Position numbers and translations under genes: made by a program
In this document: one piece after another, positions 7,232-15,504 of the stretch
How positions within the stretch are numbered: position 1 is the first letter of the stretch
How the letters are laid out: each line of letters starts with the position of its first letter
Assembly: GCF_000763055.1 (NCBI RefSeq)
Contig: NZ_KN214134.1
Location: 685,283-745,538, forward strand
Length of the DNA: 60,256 bases
Direction: 5' to 3'
Source of the DNA: Collinsella sp. 4_8_47FAA
Lineage (GTDB): Bacteria; Actinomycetota; Coriobacteriia; Coriobacteriales; Coriobacteriaceae
The notes under the pieces: model-generated
The model's database searches: none
Seen by the model: only the letters and a program-made list of their open reading frames with translations
Told to the model about the DNA's origin: nothing

Positions 7232-9676
7232 TTATGTGTGGTCGCGCCAGCTGCGGACGCGCTGCTTCATGCCCTCTATGTCGAGCACGCCTTCGGCAAA
7301 GCCCTTGCGCACGAGCTCTTCGGGAACAAACTCGTCGTAGCGGTCAAAGTAAGGAACCTCGCCAGGATAGACGAGCTCGATGGGATCAAAGTCCTTCTCG
7401 GCCTCGGCGGCGAGCACCTCAAAGAACGTCTCCTCGTCGGCCTTCATCTTGAACTGCATAAAGTATGGACGCGACGGATCGAGCCCGCGAAGGCCAAGCT
7501 CCGCGGCGCACTTAATCTTGAGCATGCGCTCGAGTGCCAAAAAGGCGTAGCTGCCCAGCCAGGGGAAGAGCACCCAGGTGTCGCCGCCTAGGTTGATGAG
7601 TGGCTTGGTCCCCGCGCCCGAAATCTCGGCCGTATGGCGAGCCTGTGCAAGACGTGCCCGTGCGTTGCCCATAAGGTACGGATATGCCGTGTGCTCGTTG
7701 AGCGCCTTGCGCATGCGCTCGAGTACGTGTGTATTGATGTCACCGGGACAGTCGCCAAAGTAGGCCGGCACCCGGCCCTTGACCTGCGTGGCAAAGACGG
7801 TATGACGCTTCCAGTCCACTTCCTCGACAATCCAGCAGTGTCCGGCGATGGCGATGCGCTCACCGGGCGGTGGCGGATTGACGATCGTGCCCAGCTCGGC
7901 CGATTCGCTGCGAACGGTGAACTCCTCGTTTTCCTGGAATACAGCGTAGAACTTAAAGTTGTTGATGATGCGCTCGCCCGCGAGGCCCACGATGAGCCCA
8001 CCGCCCTCAGTGACCTGGATATGGTCGATCTTGATGAGGTGACGCAGCAGCACGCGATAATCATCGGCCGAGACGCGATGGAAATAGCTGAGCGTGAGCA
8101 CGCGCTGGGCAAGTTCGGCCGGCGTGAGCTCTCCGGTGCTGGCAAGCGTCGACATGGTCTGGTGATAGAGCAGACTGTAGGGGAGTCGATCGAGCTCAGG
8201 CGGCTCGACCCACTTTTCCTCGCGATAGAGTTGTACGAGCGCGATGCCTTGCAGGAGCTTCCACGGGATGGTCTCGGGCATCATCGTGCGCGGCTCGGGC
8301 TCTTCCTCGCGCATGACGAACCACATCTCGGGCGGAAGATCGCGGCGCCCCGTGCGGCCCATTCGCTGCAAAAAAGAGCTGACGGTAAACGGCGCGTCGA
8401 TCTGAAACGCACGCTCCAGACGGCCGATATCGATACCGAGCTCCAGCGTAGAGGTGGTGACGGTCGTTTGTGCCTGTTCCTCGTCGCGCATGAGCTCTTC
8501 TGCCGTCTCGCGCAGCGATGCCGAAAGATTGCCGTGGTGGATGAGAAAGCGGTCGGGCTCGTGCCGGCTCTCACAGTAGCAACGCAGCATGGAGCATACG
8601 GCCTCTGCCTCTTCGCGCGAGTTGGCAAAGACCAGGCACTTGCGGCCGCGGGTGTGTTCGAAGATATAGCCCATGCCGGGGTCGGCGTTGTCTGGTGCTG
8701 TGTCGGTGGGGCTGAGAAGCGCCTGCTCGGTCGCTCGCGGGATGTCGACTTCGCCCTCGGGGGCCGAGGAAGTTTGGCGGTCCTTGGGAGTGGCCTTGCC
8801 CCGTGCCCGCTCACGACGTTGACGGCGCTCCTCTTGTGTGAGCTGTCCGCTGTGACGCATGTCTTGGGCGCCGGCGGGCAGTGCCGCGGATGCCGCCGCC
8901 TCGATGCGCTCGCACGCAAGCACTTCGGCCTCTTGAGGACCTGTGCCCATGAATCCCCGTTGCTGTGCCTGGGGGCCCGAGTTGTAGAAGTGCTCCATGG
9001 AGATGCGCCACACGCGGCGCGGCTCTTCAAAGCGTGGGATAACGCAGTCGCGCCCCGTTCCCTGTGAGAGAAAGGCACCCGTGCGCTCGGGGTCGCCGAT
9101 GGTGGCCGAAAGGCCAATGCGTCGAGGTTGCACGCCGGCCATGCGCGAGAGTCGCTCGATAAGGCAGAGCGTCTGCCCGCCACGGTCGCCGCGCATGAGC
9201 GAGTGGACCTCGTCGATAACCACATAGCGCAGGTCGCAGAACATACGAGGGATTGCCATGTGCTTATGGATCAGGAGCGCCTCGAGCGACTCGGGCGTAA
9301 TCTGCAAGATACCGCTCGGTTTTTTGATGAGCTTAGCCTTGTGCGACTGCGAAACATCGCCATGCCAGTGCCAGACGGGGATATCGGCCTCTTCGCACAG
9401 GTCGTTGAGGCGGACGAACTGATCATTGATGAGTGCCTTGAGGGGGCCGATGTAGAGGGCGCCAACGCTCGCGGGCGGGTTCTCCCAAAACTCGGTCAGG
9501 ATGGGAAAGAAGGCTGCCTCGGTTTTGCCGGAAGCCGTGGATGCCGTCAGGAGCACATTGTCCTGAGTGTTAAAGATGGCATCAGCTGCTGCAACCTGGA
9601 TGGAGCGTAGACTCTCCCAATCGTGGGAGTAGATGAAGTCTTGGATAAACGGGGCGTAGCGGTCAAAGGCGTTCAC
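7232..9676 (-). CDS. Lhr/BrxHI-like superfamily 2 DEAD/DEAH helicase
   Basis: This 814-residue protein is an SF2 ATP-dependent helicase with all core motifs: Walker A TASTASGKT (44-52), Ia IGPLKALINDQ, II IDEVHSL (DEVH), III GLSATIGD, then TSTLELGIDIG and motif VI MGRTGRR. The LxRGxRGGQ region after DEVH and a long C-terminal part with a probable winged helix and beta-rich domain resemble Lhr-type helicases and the BrxHI helicase of BREX type 2. About 90 residues of low-complexity acidic/basic sequence are inserted between the two RecA lobes. I chose GTG at 9676 because AAAGGAGG precedes it by 4 nt. It is the last gene of a three-gene operon, 116 nt after the ATPase. It probably translocates on DNA; the absence of a nuclease domain means another effector may be needed. 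Confidence 0.82.
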   Translation of the reverse strand: MNAFDRYAPFIQDFIYSHDWESLRSIQVAAADAIFNTQDNVLLTASTASGKTEAAFFPILTEFWENPPASVGALYIGPLKALINDQFVRLNDLCEEADIPVWHWHGDVSQSHKAKLIKKPSGILQITPESLEALLIHKHMAIPRMFCDLRYVVIDEVHSLMRGDRGGQTLCLIERLSRMAGVQPRRIGLSATIGDPERTGAFLSQGTGRDCVIPRFEEPRRVWRISMEHFYNSGPQAQQRGFMGTGPQEAEVLACERIEAAASAALPAGAQDMRHSGQLTQEERRQRRERARGKATPKDRQTSSAPEGEVDIPRATEQALLSPTDTAPDNADPGMGYIFEHTRGRKCLVFANSREEAEAVCSMLRCYCESRHEPDRFLIHHGNLSASLRETAEELMRDEEQAQTTVTTSTLELGIDIGRLERAFQIDAPFTVSSFLQRMGRTGRRDLPPEMWFVMREEEPEPRTMMPETIPWKLLQGIALVQLYREEKWVEPPELDRLPYSLLYHQTMSTLASTGELTPAELAQRVLTLSYFHRVSADDYRVLLRHLIKIDHIQVTEGGGLIVGLAGERIINNFKFYAVFQENEEFTVRSESAELGTIVNPPPPGERIAIAGHCWIVEEVDWKRHTVFATQVKGRVPAYFGDCPGDINTHVLERMRKALNEHTAYPYLMGNARARLAQARHTAEISGAGTKPLINLGGDTWVLFPWLGSYAFLALERMLKIKCAAELGLRGLDPSRPYFMQFKMKADEETFFEVLAAEAEKDFDPIELVYPGEVPYFDRYDEFVPEELVRKGFAEGVLDIEGMKQRVRSWRDHT

Positions 9677-9759
9677 GGGGCCTCCTTTCAAAAACGAATC
9701 TCTCAACGCGGTGGGCAGTGGCTTGCTGCATTACTGCCTCGACGTTTGCCCAGATAAAG

Positions 9760-9792
9760 CCTGCCAAAATAAACCTGTCCCTTTTTGGCAGG
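9760..9792. repeat. 10-bp-arm inverted repeat between ATPase and helicase genes
   Basis: CCTGCCAAAA (9760-9769) and TTTTGGCAGG (9783-9792) form a perfect inverted repeat directly after the ATPase stop codon. The 13-nt loop holds AAACCTGTCCC, which itself partly repeats the arm. It could reduce readthrough into the helicase gene or be a fragment of a small dispersed repeat. Confidence 0.6.
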
Positions 9793-11097
9793 TTAGATGG
9801 TGAATTCGGCGAAATTGCGGTCGCCGCTTGCGGTGCCGGTGTCGCCTGTTGCTGTTGCCGGCGCCAGCGCGTCGCCGCCGACGCTTTGCAGTAGCTCGGC
9901 CACGTTGGCGTCGGGGTTTTGGCATAGGATGTCGAGCAGCTCGATAAAGTCACGAATGACCTCACGCGGCGTCAGATGCGTGTCGGCTCCCACGCGGCCA
10001 AACTCAATCTTGAGGAAGTCCACCAAGTCGTTCTCGGTAAGCGTGGGCGTCCAGCCAAAGTAGCCGGCATGGATCTGCATGAGTTTTTCGATGAGCACCA
10101 GCAGCTCCTCGTAGGTGAGTGGCTGCAGACGGATGATGGGCGCGAGCATGTCCTTAAGGTCCTCGCGCGCAAAGCGGCCCTGAGCGAGTCGGCTGCGCAG
10201 GGCCTCGTAGGAGAACACACCGCGGCGCCGGTCTTCGATGGAGGTTGGCGTGCCGCCCATGATCATGCCCAGGTACTGCGCCTTGCCCTGGAGCGTGTCG
10301 TTGTACATGGTTAGGATCTTCTCGTAGTTGTATTGGCGCGTGATGGCGTTGGGAATCTTATACAGATTCACGAGCTCGTCGATGAGCACCAGCATGCCCT
10401 TGTAGCCGCCGCAGACCAAAAAGCGCGCAATGAGCTTAACGTAGTCGTACCAGTCGTCATCGCTGATGATGGTCGAGGAGCCCAGCTCGGCGCGTGCCTC
10501 ACTCTTGGTGCGGTACTCGCCGCGAATCCATTTGGTCACGCGGCTCATAGCTTCTTCGTCGCCCTCGGATACGGCCGCGCGGTAGCGGCGGAGCATACGG
10601 GCGAAGTCGAAGCCGTGGACCATTTCCTCGAGCGGGGCCAGTTGGGCATTGACGGCAGACTCATCGGCATCGGCACACGAGGCGACCCAGCGATCGAGGA
10701 TTAGGTTGAGCGCACCGCCCTCGGGGCGCGTTTTAGTCGATATGTTGCGGATGAGCTCGCGGTAGGTGGCAAGGCCCTGCCCCTGGCCGCCCTGTAGGCG
10801 GCGCTCGGGTGACAGGTCGGCATCGGCGACGACGAATCCCTCGCCCATGGCGTGCGTGCGGATGGTCTGGAGCAAAAAGCTCTTGCCGGCTCCGTAGCGA
10901 CCGACCAGAAAGCGGAAGCTCGCGCCGCCGTCGGCGATGAGACTCAGGTCGGTGAGCAGGGCGCGGATTTCGACCTCGCGCCCTACGGTGATGTAGGGAA
11001 GGCCGATGCGCGGGACCACGCCGCCCTTGAGCGAGTTGAGAATGACGGCGGCGACGCGCTTGGGCACGCGGGGTGCTGCGGATGCGGTATCACTCAT
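9793..11097 (-). CDS. BrxD-like (DUF2791) P-loop ATPase
   Basis: The 434-residue protein is a P-loop NTPase with Walker A GRYGAGKS at 66-73 and Walker B LVLIDEL at 236-242. Between them are features I associate with the DUF2791/BrxD family: VGREVEIRALL before the P-loop, then an FVVADADLSPERR strand and a GGxxGQGLATYRELIRNIS segment. The C-terminal region reads LAPIIRLQPLTYEELLVLIEKL. BrxD is an accessory ATPase of BREX type 2, where it accompanies the helicase BrxHI. Here its ATG overlaps the TerB-like gene stop by 8 nt and an Lhr/BrxHI-like helicase lies downstream. PglX, PglZ, PglW and PglY homologues are not in the window, so this is not a full BREX locus. A partnership with the two neighbours is inferred from operon structure. 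Confidence 0.78.
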   Translation of the reverse strand: MSDTASAAPRVPKRVAAVILNSLKGGVVPRIGLPYITVGREVEIRALLTDLSLIADGGASFRFLVGRYGAGKSFLLQTIRTHAMGEGFVVADADLSPERRLQGGQGQGLATYRELIRNISTKTRPEGGALNLILDRWVASCADADESAVNAQLAPLEEMVHGFDFARMLRRYRAAVSEGDEEAMSRVTKWIRGEYRTKSEARAELGSSTIISDDDWYDYVKLIARFLVCGGYKGMLVLIDELVNLYKIPNAITRQYNYEKILTMYNDTLQGKAQYLGMIMGGTPTSIEDRRRGVFSYEALRSRLAQGRFAREDLKDMLAPIIRLQPLTYEELLVLIEKLMQIHAGYFGWTPTLTENDLVDFLKIEFGRVGADTHLTPREVIRDFIELLDILCQNPDANVAELLQSVGGDALAPATATGDTGTASGDRNFAEFTI

Positions 11098-12850
11098 AGT
11101 CTAGGTATCCTCTCACGTCTGCTTCGTAGTCCTCGATAATTTGCGGTCCTGCCGCGCCAAATTCAATTACGGTGTCACCCACCAGGTCAAAGAGCGCCTC
11201 GTTGATGGTATCGACGAGCATGTCCTCGCTCTGTCCCGAGTGCGCCACTGCCGATGTCGCTTGCGCTGCGTTTTGCTCGAGCAGTGCGCGAAGGAAGGCA
11301 TCTGCGGCGGGCGCGAGTTCGTTTGTGGCGTCAGCGGGCGCAGCAGCTGCGAACGCGGGCGTCGGCGCGAGAAGCGGTGCCACGACACCAAACTGTTCGG
11401 TGGATATGGTCGGCTCGTCGGTCAAGTCCTGCCGAATGGGTGCCACGACCGGTTCGACAATCGCGTCGGTTACGGGCTCGGCTTCCGGTTGCCCTGAGTC
11501 CGCTGCCTCGGCTTCTGCGGATGCGTCGTCCTCGCGTTCCTCATCGATCAAAAGCGCTTCGCGCGTTTGCGCGGCGGCGCTCCGAATGTGCCCCAGCTGG
11601 CTCAAATCGATATCGATCTTGATGGGCTGGTGTGCGGCGTCCCACGAAAGCCATGCCATGATCTCGTCATCGATGATCTTGGCCAGATATTTGGGGACCT
11701 TCTCCTCCTTCAGGGGGTGGGTGGGGTCTAGGGCCAGGCGTAGGCGTTGGTCGCAGGCGCGCATCATCTCACCAAGCTTGCTGCTTTTTTGCCTGCTGCC
11801 GTGAATTCGCATGCATTCCCAAAAGCCGTTTTGGCAGCGGTAGATGTGAATGGGGTCCAGGCGATATTCGCAGTCCTCGTGGCGCTCGGACGCAAAGAAT
11901 ACGGCCGAGGCAAACATGGTGTAGGGCATGGCCGTCTCCTCCCCAAATAAGCTCGCCACGATGTCGGTCTTTCGGTGCGTGTCATAGTAGCGCGCCATAC
12001 GGACATACACGGCGCACGCCACGTGGCGCAGATCGCGGTGGTGGCTGCGGTCGAGCCGCGAGTTACTTAGGTTGTACGTGGAGAGGGCGTTGATGGCGGC
12101 CATGAGTCGCTCCTCGCGCACCTCATCGGGCGGAAGGGGGAGCGTGGGCTCGGAGGTTTTGCGACGCTTAGGGGTCTGGCCGGACGGTGCCGGTGCTGGT
12201 ACAAGGTCTCGCGCTGCGCGGCGTAGCTCGATAAGGGCGTTATCGAACATGACGGTTTTAGAGTCGCGAAGTAGCTTGGGGTCGAGTCCGTGGAAAACGG
12301 CGTAATCCTGCAGCCACACGCGCGCAAACCGGTCGATGCCGGGCTCGAAGGCGCGATAGACATCCCAAAAGGCCTTGATCTTGTTAAAACCTTCGAGCGG
12401 ATCATCTATGCCAATGCCGCAAATCAGCTCATAGAGATACAGAAAGGCAAAGGATGTAGACGTTTCCTCGACGGTTCCGCGGCGCACTTGGGCACGCCAG
12501 GTAAAGTAGCCGCGCAACTGCCGGTCGCTCATGGCATTGTAGGTGGGAAAGTACGACTTAAAGGTGCCGTTGTAGGGACAGTCGTCCTCAAAGTCGGCCA
12601 TCAGCAAGCCTTGGCGGTAGAAAAGCTCGGCCTCCGATAGCCAGCGGCCCGCGCCGCCCTTGGGGTCATCCTGCCAGCGCGATATCTCGCGCATCTTGCG
12701 GTATTGGTCGGGGAGGAAATTCTGCATCTGTCGGCCGGTTTTGAGAATCGGCTCGTCTGCGTAGATTTCGTTTGAGAAGCGGGCGGACTGATGGGTCCGG
12801 GCCTCGGCCATAATGCGCTCGATGAGCATCTTGATGTCCTGGTCGGCCAC
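11090..12850 (-). CDS. TerB-N / TerB-C domain protein
   Basis: The 586-residue protein looks like the TerB-N plus TerB-C class. Residues about 80-290 carry the TerB-N-type pattern FYRQGLLMADFEDDCPYNG, then PTYNAMSDRQLRGYFTWRAQVRRG and FLYLYELICGIG. A proline/alanine/glutamate-rich linker (about 400-510) leads to a C-terminal helical domain (about 520-584, FLRALLEQ ... EALFDLVGDTVIEF) resembling TerB-C. No catalytic motif is evident, so a scaffold or sensor role is likely. The GTG start has a good GGAGAGGAG ribosome binding site. A possible -10 (TATGAT, minus strand, 12893-12888) lies 38 nt upstream with no clear -35. It is first in the operon, so its product may set the stoichiometry of the complex with the ATPase and helicase. 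TerB-type domains are known from tellurite/stress and phage-resistance contexts. Confidence 0.72.
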   Translation of the reverse strand: MADQDIKMLIERIMAEARTHQSARFSNEIYADEPILKTGRQMQNFLPDQYRKMREISRWQDDPKGGAGRWLSEAELFYRQGLLMADFEDDCPYNGTFKSYFPTYNAMSDRQLRGYFTWRAQVRRGTVEETSTSFAFLYLYELICGIGIDDPLEGFNKIKAFWDVYRAFEPGIDRFARVWLQDYAVFHGLDPKLLRDSKTVMFDNALIELRRAARDLVPAPAPSGQTPKRRKTSEPTLPLPPDEVREERLMAAINALSTYNLSNSRLDRSHHRDLRHVACAVYVRMARYYDTHRKTDIVASLFGEETAMPYTMFASAVFFASERHEDCEYRLDPIHIYRCQNGFWECMRIHGSRQKSSKLGEMMRACDQRLRLALDPTHPLKEEKVPKYLAKIIDDEIMAWLSWDAAHQPIKIDIDLSQLGHIRSAAAQTREALLIDEEREDDASAEAEAADSGQPEAEPVTDAIVEPVVAPIRQDLTDEPTISTEQFGVVAPLLAPTPAFAAAAPADATNELAPAADAFLRALLEQNAAQATSAVAHSGQSEDMLVDTINEALFDLVGDTVIEFGAAGPQIIEDYEADVRGYLDYE

Positions 12851-12938
12851 CGCTTCTCCTCTCCTAACGCAGCTTCGGTGACCTCATATCATAGCACAGC
12901 ATCAAACAGGTGTTCGAGATACTGCTGCGTAGATAGAT

Positions 12939-13655
12939 TTAGAACAGGAGGGCGTAGATGACGGCGATGACGACGGAGGGGAGCATATTGGCCGTGCGGA
13001 AGGTCTGAGGACGGATGAGGTTGACGCCGACGCAGAAGATGAGCATGGAGCCTACGAGCGAAAGGCTGTCGAGGGCTGCCGTAGTCATGATGGGGGAGAG
13101 TGCGCCGGCAAACAGCGTGATCGTCCCCTGGAACACGGCGACGGGCAGGGCGGAGAAAATGCAGCCGCGGCCAAGCGACGCCGTCATGGTGCAGACGATG
13201 ATGCAGTCCAATGCGCCTTTCAGGGCAAGCGTTGACCAGTCACCGAGCAGACCGTCCTGGATCGATCCCACAATGGCCATGGCGCCGATACACACGGTGA
13301 GTGAAGTCGAGACAAAAGCGTTGGTGAACTCGTTATCGCCCTCGCTGCCGGTTTTGCGCTTGAGCCATTCGCCAAGGTTCTCGATGGCGGCCTCCAAGTT
13401 GATGGCCTCGCCGATGAGCGAGCCGAGGGCGAACGAGACGATGAGCATGGTGGTGCCGGTGGTCGCTAGCGCCTTCCCATCGATAAGGAGCATCTTTTGC
13501 ATGGTGCCGCCAAGGCCGATAAACAGGACGCACAGCCCCGATGCTTTCATGAGCGTGTCTTGGATGCGCGGTGTAATGAAGCGGCCGCCCGCTAATCCCA
13601 AAAGACCGCCCGCAACTAAAAGCACAACGTTGATGATTGTTCCCAAGCCCGGCAT
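12939..13655 (-). CDS. DUF554 family membrane protein (YqgA/YdfK-like)
   Basis: This hydrophobic protein of 238 residues has seven or so predicted membrane segments and the DUF554 pattern: an N-terminal GLGTIINVVLLVAGGLLGL, then LGGTMQKML, FALGSLIGEAINLEAAIENLGEWL, a central TASLGRGCIFSALPVAVFQG and a C-terminal NLIRPQTFRTANMLPSVVIA. The family is widespread and its function, perhaps transport, is not established. I start it at the ATG at 13655, with AGGAGG 4 nt upstream; an upstream in-frame start at 13724 would add a hydrophilic, cysteine-containing stretch foreign to the family. It is a single gene; a palindrome about 70 nt upstream may be its operator. Confidence 0.75.
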   Translation of the reverse strand: MPGLGTIINVVLLVAGGLLGLAGGRFITPRIQDTLMKASGLCVLFIGLGGTMQKMLLIDGKALATTGTTMLIVSFALGSLIGEAINLEAAIENLGEWLKRKTGSEGDNEFTNAFVSTSLTVCIGAMAIVGSIQDGLLGDWSTLALKGALDCIIVCTMTASLGRGCIFSALPVAVFQGTITLFAGALSPIMTTAALDSLSLVGSMLIFCVGVNLIRPQTFRTANMLPSVVIAVIYALLF

Positions 13656-13724
13656 GAGCCCTCCTGTATTGATGCCAACGTGGCAATCGTAGCAGAACGA
13701 AATGCGAGGTACATCGCGACTCAT

Positions 13725-13750
13725 CTAATACGTTATATAAGTGGTATTAG
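13725..13750. promoter_or_regulatory. palindrome upstream of the DUF554 gene, candidate operator
   Basis: CTAATAC (13725-13731) and GTATTAG (13744-13750) are perfect 7-bp inverted arms around a 12-nt AT-rich centre. The centre contains TTATATAA, itself palindromic and -10-like on both strands. It sits about 70 nt upstream of the DUF554 start and just downstream of the secreted-protein operon. A transcription-factor site is plausible but unproven. Confidence 0.4.
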
Positions 13751-13773
13751 GAATGATGCGCGGCATTTAAGCC

Positions 13774-15204
13774 TCAGGTGGTTGTCGGGACATAGGGATA
13801 GTATTCAAAGCGCAGTGTCATAAGCCGCTGTGGGGATTCAATAGCCGCGGCGATGATATTGGCATCGCGGGCACGATCAAACCCTTCGAGTTCGATCTGA
13901 TACGAGACGTCTTGCATAATGTCCAGACGTCGCCAGGCCAGGAGTGTGTCGCCATCGAATTCCAAGGTCTTGCCTCCGTCTGGAGCAACGGCGTATAGAC
14001 GCAGCTTGGCGGTGGTTGCAGGGTCGACAACTGTGACCTTTTTAATTTCGTTTCGAGTATTCTTGGCGCCCAACAAGGTGAGCAGTGTTGGGGCCACGAC
14101 CTCGCCCGATGGCAAAAAGACGACTTCGATGGATTCAGGAAATGCGATGATAGCCGACTTGCGGACGGGCTGATTGGCGGCGGCAACTTCGATGTTCGCA
14201 GCGTCGATGACCTCTGTGTGGTCGAGCGCGGCAAGCACGCAGCAGTTACCTTCATCGATCTCTTGAGGATCAGCAAGCCCCAGACTGTCCGCGAGCTCGG
14301 GATCGTTTGGATCGGCAGCGGGCTCATTCGGCGCTTCGAGAGAAGCTGGGACGCTGTTTGTCGGCGACGGCGTGTCGCCCGCACCTGCTTCTTTGTCCGC
14401 GCTCTCTTCTTGTATGGTTGCGTTGATGGGTTCGTCGTTTGGGGGGAGCGTCTTGGCGTCAAACGCGGAGGGGAGAATTCCGATGGCTCCGGATCCGTTC
14501 CACTCCATTTCGAGAAGCGCCGGGTCGGCAAGAATGCGTTGCCTGCTTTGCGCGTGGGCATCGATTTCAATAGGGCCTGCCTCTATCCCTCGTGTAAGGC
14601 TGAGTGATCCGGCTGGCTTCTCGAAATGAGCGTCTGTGTCTTTGGTGCTGACGGCGTAGAACAGCAGGGACGCTTCTCCCGCCGCGATAGCATCGGTACC
14701 GGCTTTGGTCAGCCGCAACGATGCCGTGAATGAGAGGGTGGGCTGCGCATCGTCTGCATTCGCGGCGGCGCAGCCCAGACATATACCGCCTCCTTTCTCG
14801 AAAAACGCACCGTCGAAGGCGACCTTCGCTCCGTTCGCCGAGTCATCGACCGAAGCGATGTCGATGCGCAGCTCTAAATTGCATGGATCGCCATCTGCAT
14901 CGAGCACAACCGAGCGCCACGTGCAGACGGCGCACCCCGCCTGGGAGCCGTTTGCCTTGTTCGAACGCTTGATATCCACGACTATCGAGCCGTCCGTATT
15001 ACGACGAAGGCATCCCGAGGTTGAGATCACGGCCTGTGCGATCGAAAAACGCTCGCACGCAATGGCGCTCGACGGATTTGGTGCGGAACTTAGGGCTACT
15101 GGTAAGGAGTCTGCCATGACGGGAGTCGCCCAAGCGGCGACAGGCGTTCCGGTTGCGAGCGCGCCGCAGAGTGCGACGACGGGCAAAAGGTTCTTCGATG
15201 CCAT
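13774..15204 (-). CDS. secreted protein of unknown function, last gene of a surface-protein operon
   Basis: The 476-residue product has a signal peptide (about residues 1-32: lysine, hydrophobic core, cleavage near WATPVMA). No family was recognised. The first half is a beta-rich region with paired cysteines (CAVCTW, CLGCAA, plus isolated cysteines) that may form disulfides or bind metal. A Pro/Glu/Asp-rich linker of about 80 residues (about 250-310) follows, then a second beta-rich domain (VVFLPSGEVVAPTLLTLLG ... VTVVDPATTAKLRLY). There is no LPxTG motif, lipobox or C-terminal transmembrane segment, so it is probably released or held by a partner. The ATG is preceded by AAGGAGA. It follows the LAQTG protein gene by 18 nt and is probably co-transcribed with it. 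The pairing suggests display by its sortase-anchored neighbour. Confidence 0.62.
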   Translation of the reverse strand: MASKNLLPVVALCGALATGTPVAAWATPVMADSLPVALSSAPNPSSAIACERFSIAQAVISTSGCLRRNTDGSIVVDIKRSNKANGSQAGCAVCTWRSVVLDADGDPCNLELRIDIASVDDSANGAKVAFDGAFFEKGGGICLGCAAANADDAQPTLSFTASLRLTKAGTDAIAAGEASLLFYAVSTKDTDAHFEKPAGSLSLTRGIEAGPIEIDAHAQSRQRILADPALLEMEWNGSGAIGILPSAFDAKTLPPNDEPINATIQEESADKEAGAGDTPSPTNSVPASLEAPNEPAADPNDPELADSLGLADPQEIDEGNCCVLAALDHTEVIDAANIEVAAANQPVRKSAIIAFPESIEVVFLPSGEVVAPTLLTLLGAKNTRNEIKKVTVVDPATTAKLRLYAVAPDGGKTLEFDGDTLLAWRRLDIMQDVSYQIELEGFDRARDANIIAAAIESPQRLMTLRFEYYPYVPTTT

Positions 15205-15222
15205 GGGGTCTCCTTAGCTAAT

Positions 15223-15504
15223 TTAGTGCGGCCTGTCCGTGTTTTGTTTCTGGCTGCGTTTGATGTGCAGACCGAGGCCGGCGGTTCCCGCGCCTGCTGC
15301 TGTGGCGCCTGCTGCCAAGAGCCATCGTCTGTCGCCTGTCTGCGCCAACGGTTCCTCGCGGTCGCCGCGGTCGAGCTCCGAGAGGTCGACCGTCACTTGC
15401 GTGGCGGCCTGCGCCTGTTCTTGCTGGGCAAAGGCCATGGCTGGCCCAAACGCTAGGATGCTGACGGCGGCGGCCAGGGCGACGGCCTTATGCCGTGTGC
15501 GCAC
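15223..15504 (-). CDS. small surface protein with LAQTG sorting signal
   Basis: This 93-residue protein has a signal peptide (RTRHK, then AVALAAAVSILAFGPAMAFA). A short acidic mature region of about 25 residues follows, then LAQTG at about 53-57, a hydrophobic stretch (LLAAGATAAGAGTAGLGL) and a basic tail KRSQKQ. That is the complete layout of a sortase substrate; LAxTG-type signals are known for class E sortases of actinobacteria. The mature part is too short to be an adhesin on its own, so it may be a wall anchor for a partner protein. The start is uncertain: GTG at 15504 gives a standard signal peptide and overlaps the previous gene by 17 nt; a TTG at 15534 would add 10 residues. No sortase gene is in the window. 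Confidence 0.68.
   Translation of the reverse strand: MRTRHKAVALAAAVSILAFGPAMAFAQQEQAQAATQVTVDLSELDRGDREEPLAQTGDRRWLLAAGATAAGAGTAGLGLHIKRSQKQNTDRPH

Noticed and set aside
7232-12850. Complete BREX type 2 (Pgl) locus
   Set aside because: Only BrxD-like and BrxHI-like proteins are present. PglW, PglX, PglY and PglZ are missing on both sides.
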